From positions 1,116,001 to 1,180,000 of the forward strand of contig NZ_CP097253.1 of NCBI RefSeq assembly GCF_023380025.1: DNA of 64,000 nucleotides. Reading direction: 5' to 3'. Origin of the DNA: Sphingomonas glaciei. Its GTDB lineage: Bacteria > Pseudomonadota > Alphaproteobacteria > Sphingomonadales > Sphingomonadaceae. Of the stretch, positions 48,382 to 57,493 are shown in pieces. The translations under genes and the position numbers were made by a program. Within the stretch, counting starts at the first letter, position 1; each line of letters opens with the position of its first letter. The notes under the pieces were generated by a model. That model was not told where the DNA came from and did not search any database. It saw only the letters and a program-made list of their open reading frames with translations.

Positions 48382-50060
48382 GCCGCGCTTCGGTCTTCGC
48401 TCACCGCGTGCGAGGTCCAGGCCAGGAATTCCTGCTCCAGCATCGGTTGTGCGAAGACGAAGCCCTGGATGGTCTCGCAGCCCATGGTACGCAGGATATC
48501 GGCCTGAGCGACCGTTTCGACCGCTTCGGCCACCAGTTCGCAGTCGACTCCGCGGACCAGCTGGATCACTGCCTGGACGACGTTGCGCGCCTGTTCGCTG
48601 GTGGTGATGTCGTGGATCAGCGACTGGTCGAGCTTGACCCGGTCGAGCGGCAACTGGCGCAGCCGGGCGATGTTGGAATAGCCGGTGCCGAAATCGTCCA
48701 GCGCGATGGTCGCGCCGTCGCGGCGGATATCGGCCATTTCGGCCAGCGTCGCCTGGGAGCATTCCATCGCCGTCGATTCGGTGATCTCGATCTCGATCCG
48801 GTCGAGGCCGACCCCGGCCTCGGCGAAGATTTGGCGCAGCTTGGGGAAAAAGTCCTGCCGTTCCAGCTGGCGCGGGGAGACGTTGAAGGCGACCCGCTTC
48901 GGCCCCTCCTGCGTTTCGCTCCAGCTGGCCAGCATGGCGGCCACCTCGGCCATCACCCATTCGCCAATCTCGCTGATGATCCCGGTCTGCTCGGCGATCG
49001 AAATGAACTGGTTGGGCGGGACCATGCCGCGCAACGGATGCTTCCAGCGCAGTAGGGCTTCGGCGCCCGTCACCGCGCCGCTGACGAGGCTGAGCTGCGG
49101 CTGGAGGACGAGGCGGAATTCACCGCGCTCGACCGCATCGGCCAGCGCTTTCTCGGTGTCGATCCGATGCTGGTGCTCGGCCGCCAGCGAATCGCTGAAC
49201 AGGCAGTGCCCGTGGCCACCACGCGACTTGGCGCGGTACATGGCGATGTCGGCCGCGCGCATCAGCTCTTCGACCGAGCGACCGTGCCGAGGCCCGAGGG
49301 CCAGGCCGACCGAGGCGCCGACGTCGATGCTGTGGCCGTGCAATTCGAAGGGCTCTCCGATCGCCAGCACCACGCGGCGAGCGATCCGCTCCGCCTCCGT
49401 TTCTCCAGCGACGTCAGGAAAGAACAGCGTGAATTCGTCGCCCGCGAGCCGTGCGAGCAAGGGCCGCCGCGCGGCGCCGACCGCCTCGCTGTTGATCAGC
49501 ACGCGAAGCCGGTTGGCGACCATCACTAGCAACTGGTCGCCGCGGGCATGGCCGAGGCTGTCGTTGACCGCCTTGAACCGGTCGAGGTCGACGAACAGCA
49601 TGGCGGGAGTGCGGTTCTCGGACTTGGCGAGCAGCCGCTCCGCCTCGGCCCGGAAATTGAGGCGATTGGGCAGGCTGGTGACGGGATCGTACATCCCCAG
49701 CGCCTGCGCATTGTCGATCGAGCTGCGAACCTCGGCGAACAGGGTATCCACCGCCGCCGCCACCTTGGGCATCGCCCTCCGCACCGCTTCGGGCGCCGGG
49801 CTGGTGAGGTCGCCCTCCTCAACCGCCAGCAAGCGGTCGCGCAGCGCCGCAAGCGCCCGGGCACCGGCGCTGTTCGGGCGCTCGGCGGCGATATAGCAGA
49901 CCACGAGGCAGAAGCCGCCAGCGACCACCGCGGCAGTGATCTGCTGCGGCAGCTGAGTGATGGTCACGAAGACGTACAGCGAGAAGACAAAGGACGCGAC
50001 GCCAGCCAGGCCGGACAGGACCATGTTGCTGATCTTTTGCGCAGTGCCGACCTTCATCAC
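48378..50060 (-). CDS. Bifunctional GGDEF/EAL cyclic-di-GMP signalling protein, membrane-bound
   Basis: 560 residues. Two N-terminal helices (about 10-30 and 38-58) precede a GGDEF domain with the active variant LAGDEFTLFF (about 213) and an EAL domain (about 305-550). EAL catalytic residues look intact: EALLRW, FNVSPRQL, EITES, DDFGTGYSN, KLDQSLI and AEAVET. Both cyclase and phosphodiesterase activity are therefore possible, with the EAL side well preserved. There is no extra sensor domain beyond the membrane helices. Confidence 0.93.
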   Translation of the reverse strand: MMKVGTAQKISNMVLSGLAGVASFVFSLYVFVTITQLPQQITAAVVAGGFCLVVCYIAAERPNSAGARALAALRDRLLAVEEGDLTSPAPEAVRRAMPKVAAAVDTLFAEVRSSIDNAQALGMYDPVTSLPNRLNFRAEAERLLAKSENRTPAMLFVDLDRFKAVNDSLGHARGDQLLVMVANRLRVLINSEAVGAARRPLLARLAGDEFTLFFPDVAGETEAERIARRVVLAIGEPFELHGHSIDVGASVGLALGPRHGRSVEELMRAADIAMYRAKSRGGHGHCLFSDSLAAEHQHRIDTEKALADAVERGEFRLVLQPQLSLVSGAVTGAEALLRWKHPLRGMVPPNQFISIAEQTGIISEIGEWVMAEVAAMLASWSETQEGPKRVAFNVSPRQLERQDFFPKLRQIFAEAGVGLDRIEIEITESTAMECSQATLAEMADIRRDGATIALDDFGTGYSNIARLRQLPLDRVKLDQSLIHDITTSEQARNVVQAVIQLVRGVDCELVAEAVETVAQADILRTMGCETIQGFVFAQPMLEQEFLAWTSHAVSEDRSAA

Positions 50061-50116
50061 CTCCGCTGCATTAAGGATGCGGAGTTAAGAAGCGGTATAG
50101 CCGTGCGGACGCCCGC

Positions 50117-50665
50117 TCAGCGCCGCAGGATGAGGTACAGGCTGCCGCCTCCACCGTGGCGGCGATGCGCGCTGCGGACGGCGGCGATCCGCTCGGCATG
50201 GCGCGATACCGCAAGCCAGTCGTGAACGGCGGCGCGGATCTTGCCGCGCTGGATCGGCGGCTCGCCGGGTCGGTGGTGGCCGGTGATCAGCAGCAGCACG
50301 CGGTCGCCGGTCAGGACCGCCCGCTCGAGCGCCGCGTCCAGCGCTTCATAGGCGCGCTCGAGGTTATGGCCGTGGAGATCGATCGTGCGGTCGACGGGAA
50401 TGTTGCCGCTCTTCAGCCGCCGTTCCCAATGGCTGTCAAGATTGCCGTGGATGGTCGCGCGGCGGACCGGCGCGGCGGTCACTTCACGCGGCGGCGGAAC
50501 CCGCCCCTTGGCTGGCCGGCCGGGCGGGGTCACGGAGGGCAAGGCAATCGCCGGTTGCACCGCCGCGACTTGCCGGGGCCTCACCGGCCCATCCCTGCTG
50601 AGCGGCGTAATGGACGCGGTCACCCGCGCCCACAGCGCCGCTTCGTCAGGGCTGAGCGACCGCAC
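50117..50665 (-). CDS. Smr/MutS2-type endonuclease domain protein
   Basis: 182 residues. The N-terminal half is Pro/Arg-rich linker sequence. The C-terminal half (about 85-182) is an Smr domain with IDLHGHNLERAYEAL, VLLLITGHH and the final GGGGSLYLILRR. Smr domains nick or bind DNA and RNA. Its start lies inside the end of mltA (20 bp overlap), so the two are translationally linked. Confidence 0.88.
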   Translation of the reverse strand: MRSLSPDEAALWARVTASITPLSRDGPVRPRQVAAVQPAIALPSVTPPGRPAKGRVPPPREVTAAPVRRATIHGNLDSHWERRLKSGNIPVDRTIDLHGHNLERAYEALDAALERAVLTGDRVLLLITGHHRPGEPPIQRGKIRAAVHDWLAVSRHAERIAAVRSAHRRHGGGGSLYLILRR

Positions 50666-51845
50666 GTTGGCTCAGCAGTCGATCGACGCTGACCCGGGGA
50701 AGCAGCAGTAGCGCCTCGCCCTTGGAGGACATGCCTCCGGCGATGCGCCGCGCTTCCTCGCCGGCACCCCAGAAGGTGTCGAAGCGATTGGCACCCTTGA
50801 TCGCGCCGCCGGTATCCTGCGCCACCCACAAGCCGTCGGCGTCGTTGGTCGCCATGTCGAGCCACACCGGGGCGCCTAGCGGCACGAACATCGGGTCGGT
50901 CGCGACGGTCCCGCGCGCGGTAACCGGCAGGCCGAGCGCGCCGAGCGGTCCGGGGCCGGTCAGTTCCTTGAAGAAGATCTTCGACAGGTTCTCGCGCATC
51001 AGGCCCATCCCGCCGTCGGGCTGCGCGCGCATCCAGCGCTTGATCGAATCCATGTCGGCGCCGCCCGGCGGCAGGATACCGCGGTCGCGCAGCAGCTTCC
51101 CGACCCCGACATATTCGCGGCCGTTCTGGTTGTCGTAGCCGATTCGCATGACCGAGCCGTCCGGCAGCTTGAGCCGGCCCGAGCCCTGGATCTCGAGGAA
51201 GAACATGTCGATCGGATCGGCGGCGTAGGCAAGTTCGAGCCCGCGTCCGGCCAGCGCTCCGTCGTAGATCTCGACGCGTGTCCAGTAGGGGACGCATTGC
51301 CCCGTCTCGTCCAGCCGCCCGCGTCCGGCAGTCCCGTCGGTGCGCGTGCAACGGACGAGGTCGGCCGGGGTGCGATAGATCGGCAGCGCATAGCCGGGTC
51401 CGGGCACCCGCGAGCCGAGGATCTCGGGCTCCCAATAGCCGGTCGCGAACGCCGGCTCGGCGCCGACTTTCACCCACGAAAAGCCTGTCTCGAAGAAGCG
51501 CTTCGCGTCGGCAGAGGTGTCGGGCACCAGCCGGGCCTGGTTGCAGACCGCGCGCCAGTCCTCGCCCTGGGTCAGGCCGGAGGTGTCGGGACGGCGGACC
51601 ACCGACGGGCAGGAAATGCGGAACGCCGCCAGCGCGCGAAGCGCGGCCTCGGCGGTAAACGGGCGCGGCGCGGCGGGCGTGATCCCGCTCAGCGCCGCGG
51701 TCGCGGGCTTGGGCGGGGTCGGCGTCGGCACTGGCTCGGGCGTGGCCACCGGCGGTGTCGGCTCAACCGTCGGCAACGGGCGAGTGGCACAGGCGGCCAG
51801 CGACAGGGCGAGCAGCGCTCCAAGCCCGAACTTAAGGGACGTCAC
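50646..51845 (-). CDS. mltA: Membrane-bound lytic murein transglycosylase A
   Basis: 399 residues. A lipobox LAAC near residue 20 makes it an outer-membrane lipoprotein. A Pro-rich linker precedes the MltA domain (about 120-285, with GYWEPEILGSRVPG and FFLEIQGSGRLKLPDG). The C-terminal 3D domain contains FVPLGAPVWLDM and WVAQDTGGAIKGANRFD with its aspartates. The start is a GTG at 51845, one base after the upstream gene's stop. Confidence 0.92.
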   Translation of the reverse strand: MTSLKFGLGALLALSLAACATRPLPTVEPTPPVATPEPVPTPTPPKPATAALSGITPAAPRPFTAEAALRALAAFRISCPSVVRRPDTSGLTQGEDWRAVCNQARLVPDTSADAKRFFETGFSWVKVGAEPAFATGYWEPEILGSRVPGPGYALPIYRTPADLVRCTRTDGTAGRGRLDETGQCVPYWTRVEIYDGALAGRGLELAYAADPIDMFFLEIQGSGRLKLPDGSVMRIGYDNQNGREYVGVGKLLRDRGILPPGGADMDSIKRWMRAQPDGGMGLMRENLSKIFFKELTGPGPLGALGLPVTARGTVATDPMFVPLGAPVWLDMATNDADGLWVAQDTGGAIKGANRFDTFWGAGEEARRIAGGMSSKGEALLLLPRVSVDRLLSQRAVAQP

Positions 51846-51846
51846 C

Positions 51847-52509
51847 TTATTCGTCGTCGGTTTCGACCAGGATCCAGTTGGGATCGCTGCTGCCAAGGTC
51901 GCGGCGGAAGGTCCACCGGTCGCGGGTCTGGACCGCATCGCTGACCGAACCGGCAAGCACGTTGCCCTCGGCGTCGCGGGTGATCGCCACGATATCGGCC
52001 TCGAAGCGGACGGTGATCGTCGCGACCTTGCCGGCGGTGTTGGCGGCGGCGATGATCGCCTGCTCGATCGCGATCAGGCGATTGTCGAGCCGCTGCCCGG
52101 CCGCCTCGCGCTCGGCGATCGCCTCGTCGAAGGCGCCCGCGATCTCGGGATCGAGGAAGCTGCGGACCTCGTCGATCTGGCCCTTCCAAAAAGCATCCAG
52201 GATCATCCGGTAGGCGCCCTGCGCGCCTTCCAGGAACCGGGCCACGTCGAAGCTCGGGTCCGCCGCCAGCAGCGCGCGGACGCCGGGTCCGGCGGTCGGC
52301 AGGTAGGCGGTGTCGAGCGGCTCGACCTGAGCACCGTTGGCCTGGGCCGGCGAGACCTGCGCAAGCTCGTTCTGCTGCGCGAGTTTCGGCCGCGGCTCAT
52401 TCGGGTTGCGGGGCAGCTGCTGTTCATGCCCGGTGCGTTCGCCCAGAACGCTGTACAGGCGAAAACCGACAAACAAGGCAACCAGTGCGAGGATGATGAT
52501 CGAAACCAA
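51847..52509 (-). CDS. Tim44-like domain protein, membrane-anchored
   Basis: About 220 residues. One N-terminal helix (about 2-17, ending RLYSVLGERTGHE) is followed by a linker and a Tim44/TIM14-like C-terminal domain (about 80-218). That domain includes EGAQGAYRMILDAFWKGQ, FLDPEIAGAFDEAI and a WTFRRDLGSSDPNWILVET end. The family is common in alphaproteobacteria next to secB, and a link to protein translocation has been proposed. The start is a TTG at 52509; a longer frame up to 52611 lacks family support. Confidence 0.85.
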   Translation of the reverse strand: MVSIIILALVALFVGFRLYSVLGERTGHEQQLPRNPNEPRPKLAQQNELAQVSPAQANGAQVEPLDTAYLPTAGPGVRALLAADPSFDVARFLEGAQGAYRMILDAFWKGQIDEVRSFLDPEIAGAFDEAIAEREAAGQRLDNRLIAIEQAIIAAANTAGKVATITVRFEADIVAITRDAEGNVLAGSVSDAVQTRDRWTFRRDLGSSDPNWILVETDDE

Positions 52510-52714
52510 GAGTGTCGCCTTCTTTCCCGTCGGGAGTGTATCACAGCAACGCCTAACATAGGCACTGGTGTCCAAGCCGCAAACCCTGGCCCCAAGCATA
52601 TCTCGCGCCATTGCACCGCTTCGGCCCGGCTGCTAGTCGCCCGCCCCGAACAAGCCGCGGGAAGCAGCCAATTTCCCGTGCCTTTCCTTGTAGCATGTTT
52701 GAGGGCATTTGATC

Positions 52715-53236
52715 ATGGCCGCTTCCGATCCCGTTTCCACCGGCGCCAACGGCTCCGCCGAGCCGACCGCCGACGCTCCCCAAGTCGCCGCGCTGGCGCA
52801 ATATGTGAAGGACCTCTCGGTCGAGAACCCCTCGGCGCCGCAGGTCTTCCAGTGGAACGAGCAGCCCCAGCTCGACGTCCAGTTCAACATCGCGGTCAAC
52901 AAGATCGCCGACGACGTCCATGAAGTCGTGCTGAAGATCGATGCTTCGGCGCGCTCGGCCTCGGGCGTGCAGTTCGTGCTCGACCTCAGCTACGCCGGCA
53001 TCTTCGGCCTCCGCAACATTCCGGAAGATCAGCTTGCGCCCTTCATGCTGGTCGAAGCGCCGCGCCTGCTGTTCCCGTTCGCCCGCCAGGTGGTCGCCGC
53101 CGCGACCCAGGACGCCGGCTTCCCGCCGCTGATGCTCGATCCGATCGACTTCGCCAGCGTCTACCTGAGCCAGCTCGAAACGGCGCAGGCGATGGCCGAC
53201 GCCGGCGAACTGCCGCAGGGCGACACCGTTCAGTAA
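52715..53236 (+). CDS. secB: Protein-export chaperone SecB
   Basis: 173 residues. A Ser/Ala-rich N-terminal tail is followed by the SecB core: VKDLSVENPSAP, PQLDVQFNIAVNKI, then the SecA-contacting ELDYAG-like DLSYAGIFGL (about 90) and CPxxLFP-like APRLLFPFARQVV. The chaperone keeps preproteins unfolded and delivers them to SecA. It is divergent from the tim44-like/mltA/smr unit; the 205 bp between them should hold both promoters. Confidence 0.95.
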   Translation: MAASDPVSTGANGSAEPTADAPQVAALAQYVKDLSVENPSAPQVFQWNEQPQLDVQFNIAVNKIADDVHEVVLKIDASARSASGVQFVLDLSYAGIFGLRNIPEDQLAPFMLVEAPRLLFPFARQVVAAATQDAGFPPLMLDPIDFASVYLSQLETAQAMADAGELPQGDTVQ

Positions 53237-53243
53237 GAGCGCT

Positions 53244-53276
53244 CCTCCCCTTGCCGGGGAGGGGAACGGGGGAAGG
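53244..53276. repeat. Partial palindromic repeat, copy 3
   Basis: A hairpin CCTCCCC / GGGGAGG with loop TTGCC (53244-53262), followed by GGGGAACGGGGG, is like the left arm of the copies at 22284 and 30291. The right arm is missing. It lies between secB and murJ and could also act as a weak transcription stop. Confidence 0.5.
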
Positions 53277-53284
53277 CTAGGCCG

Positions 53285-54856
53285 ATGAATCTCCTCAAGG
53301 CCACCGGCACCATCGGCGGGCTAACCATGGTCAGCCGGGTGCTGGGCTTCGTCCGGGACATGATCGCTGCGCGCCTGCTGGGCGCAAGCCATGCCAATGA
53401 CACCTTCAACCTCGCATTTCTGCTTCCCAACATCTTCCGCCGGCTCTTCGCGGAAGGGGCTTTCTCATCGGGGTTCGTACCCCTGTTCAGCCGCCGCCTG
53501 GCCAAGGGCGGAGAGCAGGACGCCGAAGCCTTTTCCAACGAGATCCTCGCGGTGTTCATGCCGGCGTTGCTGCTGGTCACCGTGGTGTTCGTCATCTTCA
53601 TGCCCGGGGTCATCGCGCTGGTTGCCGGCAGCTACCGCGATGTGCCGGGCAAATATGAGCTGGCGGTCGAGCTCACCCGCTGGACGTTCCCCTACCTATT
53701 CTTCATCAGCCTGGTCGCGCTCCTATCGGGCATCCTCAACTCCCTGACCCGCTTCGTTGCGGCCGCCTTTGCGCCGGCGCTGCTCAACCTAGTTCTGATC
53801 GCGGCGCTGGTGATTGCCCCGCGCAACGACGACATTGCAACGGTCCGGATCATGGCGATCGCCGTGCTGATCGGCGGCGTCGTCCAGTTCGCCCTGTGCT
53901 GGATGGCCGTCCGCCGCGCCGGGGTTCGCCTCTCCCTCCGCCGCCCGCGGATGACCCCGGCGGTCAAGGAACTGGTCGTCCTGATCCTGCCGGCCACCAT
54001 CGCGGCGGGCGCCTACCAGATCAGCCAGCTGTTCTACGCCTTCTTCTCCGCCCGCCTCGGCGAGGGCGCGTTGACGATGCTGAGCTATGCCGATCGTCTT
54101 AATCAGCTTCCTCTGTCGATCATCGGCACGGCGCTGGGCGTCGCCATCCTGCCCGCGATCAGCCGGGCCATCGCCACCGACAACGAGGCCGAGGCAGCCG
54201 ACGTCCAGGCCCGCGCGTTCGAGCTGTCGATGCTGCTGACCATCCCTGCCACGCTGGCATTGATGGTTGCTGCCTTTCCGATCATCGGCGCCCTGTACCG
54301 GGCCGGCGACTACAGCCTCGAGGCGGCCACCACGACCGCCAACATCCTTGCCCTGCTGGTAACCGGCCTGCCCGCCTATGTGCTGGTTAAGGTCCTGACC
54401 CCCGCCTTCTACGCCCGCAAGGACGTGAAGACCCCGGTGTGGATCGCGATGGGCATCCTGATCGCGTCCATCCCCGCCAACTTCCTGCTGATCGATCGCA
54501 TCGGCATCTACAGCCTAGCGGTTGTGACCTCCACCGGAGCATGGCTCAATTTCATTAGCCTGCTGGCCATCCTCTACGCCCGTCGTCAGTTCCGGATGCC
54601 GGTCTGGTTAGTCAGCCGCGTCGCGCGGCAACTGGTGGCGGCGCTGGCGATGGCAGGCTCCTTGTTCTTTCTTTGCTCGGCGCTCGCCGACTGGTTTCTG
54701 GGCAGCTCGATCGAGCGTGCGGTCGGCCTTGCCATCCTGTGCGGTACCGGCGGGATCGTCTATTTCGGCGTCGCCTTCCTGATTGGTGGGGTCGATCGGG
54801 ACGCACTGGCCGCGCTGCGTCGCCGTCGCCCCGTGACCGAGGCTGAGCCGTCATGA
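53285..54856 (+). CDS. murJ: Lipid II flippase MurJ
   Basis: 523 residues with 13-14 membrane helices. The N-terminal TMVSRVLGFVRDMIAARLLGA and NIFRRLFAEGAFSSGFVPLF are signatures of the MviN/MurJ family. It moves lipid II across the inner membrane for peptidoglycan synthesis. Its stop overlaps the trpS ATG by four bases (ATGA). Confidence 0.96.
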   Translation: MNLLKATGTIGGLTMVSRVLGFVRDMIAARLLGASHANDTFNLAFLLPNIFRRLFAEGAFSSGFVPLFSRRLAKGGEQDAEAFSNEILAVFMPALLLVTVVFVIFMPGVIALVAGSYRDVPGKYELAVELTRWTFPYLFFISLVALLSGILNSLTRFVAAAFAPALLNLVLIAALVIAPRNDDIATVRIMAIAVLIGGVVQFALCWMAVRRAGVRLSLRRPRMTPAVKELVVLILPATIAAGAYQISQLFYAFFSARLGEGALTMLSYADRLNQLPLSIIGTALGVAILPAISRAIATDNEAEAADVQARAFELSMLLTIPATLALMVAAFPIIGALYRAGDYSLEAATTTANILALLVTGLPAYVLVKVLTPAFYARKDVKTPVWIAMGILIASIPANFLLIDRIGIYSLAVVTSTGAWLNFISLLAILYARRQFRMPVWLVSRVARQLVAALAMAGSLFFLCSALADWFLGSSIERAVGLAILCGTGGIVYFGVAFLIGGVDRDALAALRRRRPVTEAEPS

Positions 54857-55866
54857 GCACCACGCCCGTCACCCGGGTCCTGTCGGGCATCCAGCCGACC
54901 GGCAACCTCCATCTCGGCAATCTGCTGGGCGCGATCCTGCGCTGGGTCAGGATGCAGGACGAGGCGCCGTGCCTGTTCTTCCTCGCCGACCTCCATTCGC
55001 TGAGCGATCACACCCCCGCCGACACCCGCCGCGCGCAGATCCGCAGCATGGCGGCGGCGTTGCTCGCCAGCGGGATCGATCCCGACAAGGCGGTGCTGTT
55101 CGCCCAGTCCGACGTCCCCGCCCATGCCGAGCTGTGCTGGATGCTCAACGGCACCGCCCGCATGGGCTGGCTCAGCCGGATGACCCAGTGGAAGGACAAG
55201 TCGGGCAAGAACAAGGAGGGCGCAAGCGTCGCGCTGTTCGACTATCCGGTCCTCCAGGCCGCCGACATCCTGCTCTATCGCCCTAGCCACGTGCCCGTCG
55301 GCGAGGACCAGAAACAGCATATCGAGCTGACCCGCGATATCGCGACCAAATTCAACCTCGACACCGGGACCGAGACCTTCGTCCTGCCCCAGCCCTTCAT
55401 CGGCGGCGGCGTCGCGGCGCGGGTCATGTCCCTGCGCGACGGCAGCGCCAAGATGAGCAAGTCCGACCCGTCGGACATGAGCCGCATCAACCTTATCGAC
55501 AGCGACGACGAGATCGCCGCCAAGATCCGCAAGGCGCGGACCGATCCCGAGCCGCTGCCGGGCGACCCCGATCTGCTCAAGGAGCGACCCGAAGCGCGCA
55601 ACCTGGTCGGGATCATGGCCGCGGTCACGGGAGAGAACGAGACCACGATCCTCGCGCGATTCGAGGGCCAGGGCTTCGGCGCGTTCAAGCCGGCGCTGGC
55701 CGACGCCCTGGTCGCCGCGCTCGCTCCCATCCGCACCCGCTACGAAGCGCTTCAGGGCGACCATGCCGAACTCGACCGGCTGCTCGACGAAGGCGCTGAA
55801 AAGGCGCGGCAATTGGCCGCCCCAACCCTACTTGCGGCCAAGCGCGCGCTGGGTCTCGGGCGCTAA
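54853..55866 (+). CDS. trpS: Tryptophanyl-tRNA synthetase
   Basis: 337 residues, class I. The HIGH-like motif GNLHLGNLLGA (about 17-27) and the KMSKS motif (about 204-208) are intact. The GEDQKQHIELTRDIA region lines the adenylate site. murJ-trpS overlap suggests a single transcript. Confidence 0.96.
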   Translation: MSTTPVTRVLSGIQPTGNLHLGNLLGAILRWVRMQDEAPCLFFLADLHSLSDHTPADTRRAQIRSMAAALLASGIDPDKAVLFAQSDVPAHAELCWMLNGTARMGWLSRMTQWKDKSGKNKEGASVALFDYPVLQAADILLYRPSHVPVGEDQKQHIELTRDIATKFNLDTGTETFVLPQPFIGGGVAARVMSLRDGSAKMSKSDPSDMSRINLIDSDDEIAAKIRKARTDPEPLPGDPDLLKERPEARNLVGIMAAVTGENETTILARFEGQGFGAFKPALADALVAALAPIRTRYEALQGDHAELDRLLDEGAEKARQLAAPTLLAAKRALGLGR

Positions 55867-55980
55867 GGGTCGGGCACGGCTGGTCGCTTGGCTGGCACCC
55901 TTCATCGACGGTTCAACTCGCTCGGTGTTATAAGCCACTCGTTTACCGGGACTTTCCCCCGATTCGAGGGTTTCCGCATC

Positions 55981-56697
55981 ATGACGTTCCTTAAGAAGAT
56001 TGCCGCCGCCGCCATGATAGGCGCGGCCAGCGTGGGCCTCTCGGCCTGCGCCATGGGCCTTCCCGCCAAGGTCACCCGCTTCCAGGCCATGCCCGCGCCG
56101 CAGGGTCAGAGCTTCTATGTCGTCCCCGGCCAGGGTCGCGCGCAGGGCGGCGGGCTGGAGTTCAACCAATATGCCGCTTTGGTCGCCCAGCAGCTGCAGG
56201 CGCAGGGCTATGCCCCGGCCGCCAGTCCCAGCCAGGCGAGCATGATCGTGCAGCTCGGCTACACCGTCGACCAGGGGACCGAACGCCAGGTCGTCGATCG
56301 CTTCGGACCGGGGGGCTACGACCCCTTCTATCGCGGTTTCTACAGCCCCTACGGGCGCTTCGGCAGCCGTTTCGACCCGCGCTTCGGCATCTATTACGGG
56401 CGGCCCTATTACAGCCGCTACGGCGGCTATCGCTCGGCCTTCTACTACGGTTGGGACGACCCGTTCTGGTTCGGCGGCCCGAGCGTCCGCCAATATACCG
56501 AGTATAAGTCGGAGCTCGACCTCGACATTCGTCGCCGGGTCGACAATCAGCAGCTGTTCGACGGCCGTGCGCAGGCGCGCTCGACCACCGACAATGCGCA
56601 GGTGCTGGTCCCCAACCTGATCCAGGCCATGTTCACCGGCTTCCCCGGCCGCAATGGCGAGACGATCAAGATCACGGTGCCGGCGCAGAAGCGCTAA
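55981..56697 (+). CDS. DUF4136 family lipoprotein
   Basis: 238 residues. The signal MTFLKKIAAAAMIGAASVG and lipobox LSAC (19-22) mark a lipoprotein. The domain is beta-rich. The middle section (about 95-175) is unusually rich in Tyr, Gly, Phe and Arg (FYRGFYSPYGRFG and similar). I chose the ATG at 55981; the longer frame lacks a signal. Function unknown, outer-membrane location likely. Confidence 0.85.
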   Translation: MTFLKKIAAAAMIGAASVGLSACAMGLPAKVTRFQAMPAPQGQSFYVVPGQGRAQGGGLEFNQYAALVAQQLQAQGYAPAASPSQASMIVQLGYTVDQGTERQVVDRFGPGGYDPFYRGFYSPYGRFGSRFDPRFGIYYGRPYYSRYGGYRSAFYYGWDDPFWFGGPSVRQYTEYKSELDLDIRRRVDNQQLFDGRAQARSTTDNAQVLVPNLIQAMFTGFPGRNGETIKITVPAQKR

Positions 56698-56718
56698 ACC
56701 CACGGTTGAACGAGATAG

Positions 56719-56750
56719 AAGGCCGTCCCTGCCAGCGCTGGGACGGCCTT
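56719..56750. terminator. Bidirectional intrinsic terminator
   Basis: A perfect 11-pair stem AAGGCCGTCCC / GGGACGGCCTT around a ten-base loop lies between the convergent lipoprotein and PadR genes. It can end transcription in both directions. Confidence 0.8.
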
Positions 56751-56758
56751 GTTCGCGT

Positions 56759-57397
56759 CTACTTCGCGCGCTCGATCCGCTTAGCCGCCTCGTCGATGAT
56801 GTCGACCACGTCGTTCAGGAGCTCTTCGTTCCAGCCGCCGTGCGCCGCGCGGTTGCGGAGCGCGGTCATCAAATTGCCGACCGCCCGGCCAAGCTCGGGG
56901 CGGCTCGATTGGCGGCGCCCTTCCCCGCTCGCCTGCAATCGCTCGAACAGCGCGGTCACTTCGTCGGCACGCTCCTCCAGCATGGCGCGACCCTCATCGG
57001 TGATGGCAAAGCTCTTCTTCGAGCCGCTGCTCGCCTGCCGCTCGATCAGGCCCATGTCTTCCAGCAGTTCAAGCCGGGTGTAGAGGATGCCCGCACTCGG
57101 CGTGTAGTCGCCGTGGGTCAGCTCCTCGAGCGCCTTGATGATCGCATAACCGTGGCGCGGCTCGTCGGCGATCAGCTTGAGGATGATGAGCTGAAACTCC
57201 TCCGAGTTGAACATCCGCCGGCGCCGGCCGCGGGGCGGACCGCCGAACCCACCGCCACGAGGCCCGCCTTCGACCGGTCCGCCGCCATGTTCGAAGTGGA
57301 TGTTTCCCCACGGAAATTCCCAGTCGCGGCTGCCGAACTGGAACACCGGCGGCCCATCGCCGCAACCGTGCCGCCTGCCATGAAAATGGAATCGCAT
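56759..57397 (-). CDS. PadR family regulator with His/Gly/Arg-rich N-terminal extension
   Basis: 212 residues. The PadR winged-helix domain begins near residue 62 (MFNSEEFQLIILKLIADEPRHGYAI), followed by the TPSAGILYTRLELLEDMGLI recognition region and a helical C-terminal dimerisation part. Before it are 60 residues that are not part of the family core: rich in His, Phe and Gly, ending in an RGRRRR patch. This could bind metal or nucleic acid. Two overlapping palindromes lie right upstream of the start codon, suggesting autoregulation. Confidence 0.9.
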   Translation of the reverse strand: MRFHFHGRRHGCGDGPPVFQFGSRDWEFPWGNIHFEHGGGPVEGGPRGGGFGGPPRGRRRRMFNSEEFQLIILKLIADEPRHGYAIIKALEELTHGDYTPSAGILYTRLELLEDMGLIERQASSGSKKSFAITDEGRAMLEERADEVTALFERLQASGEGRRQSSRPELGRAVGNLMTALRNRAAHGGWNEELLNDVVDIIDEAAKRIERAK

Positions 57398-57410
57398 GAC
57401 TCCCTCCTGT

Positions 57411-57435
57411 CTTGAGCGCTCAAGATATATCTTGA
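57411..57435. promoter_or_regulatory. Overlapping palindromic operators in the padR-rarA interval
   Basis: CTTGAGCGCTCAAG (57411-57424) and TCAAGATATATCTTGA (57420-57435) are perfect palindromes sharing five bases. They lie 14-38 bases upstream of the PadR start codon and about 60 bases before rarA. The second has the AT-rich core seen in other PadR sites. Confidence 0.6.
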
Positions 57436-57493
57436 AAGAACTTCGTCAAGACAGGCATGGCGCTTGGGTTCGCTTCTTTCTACGAGCCGACGA

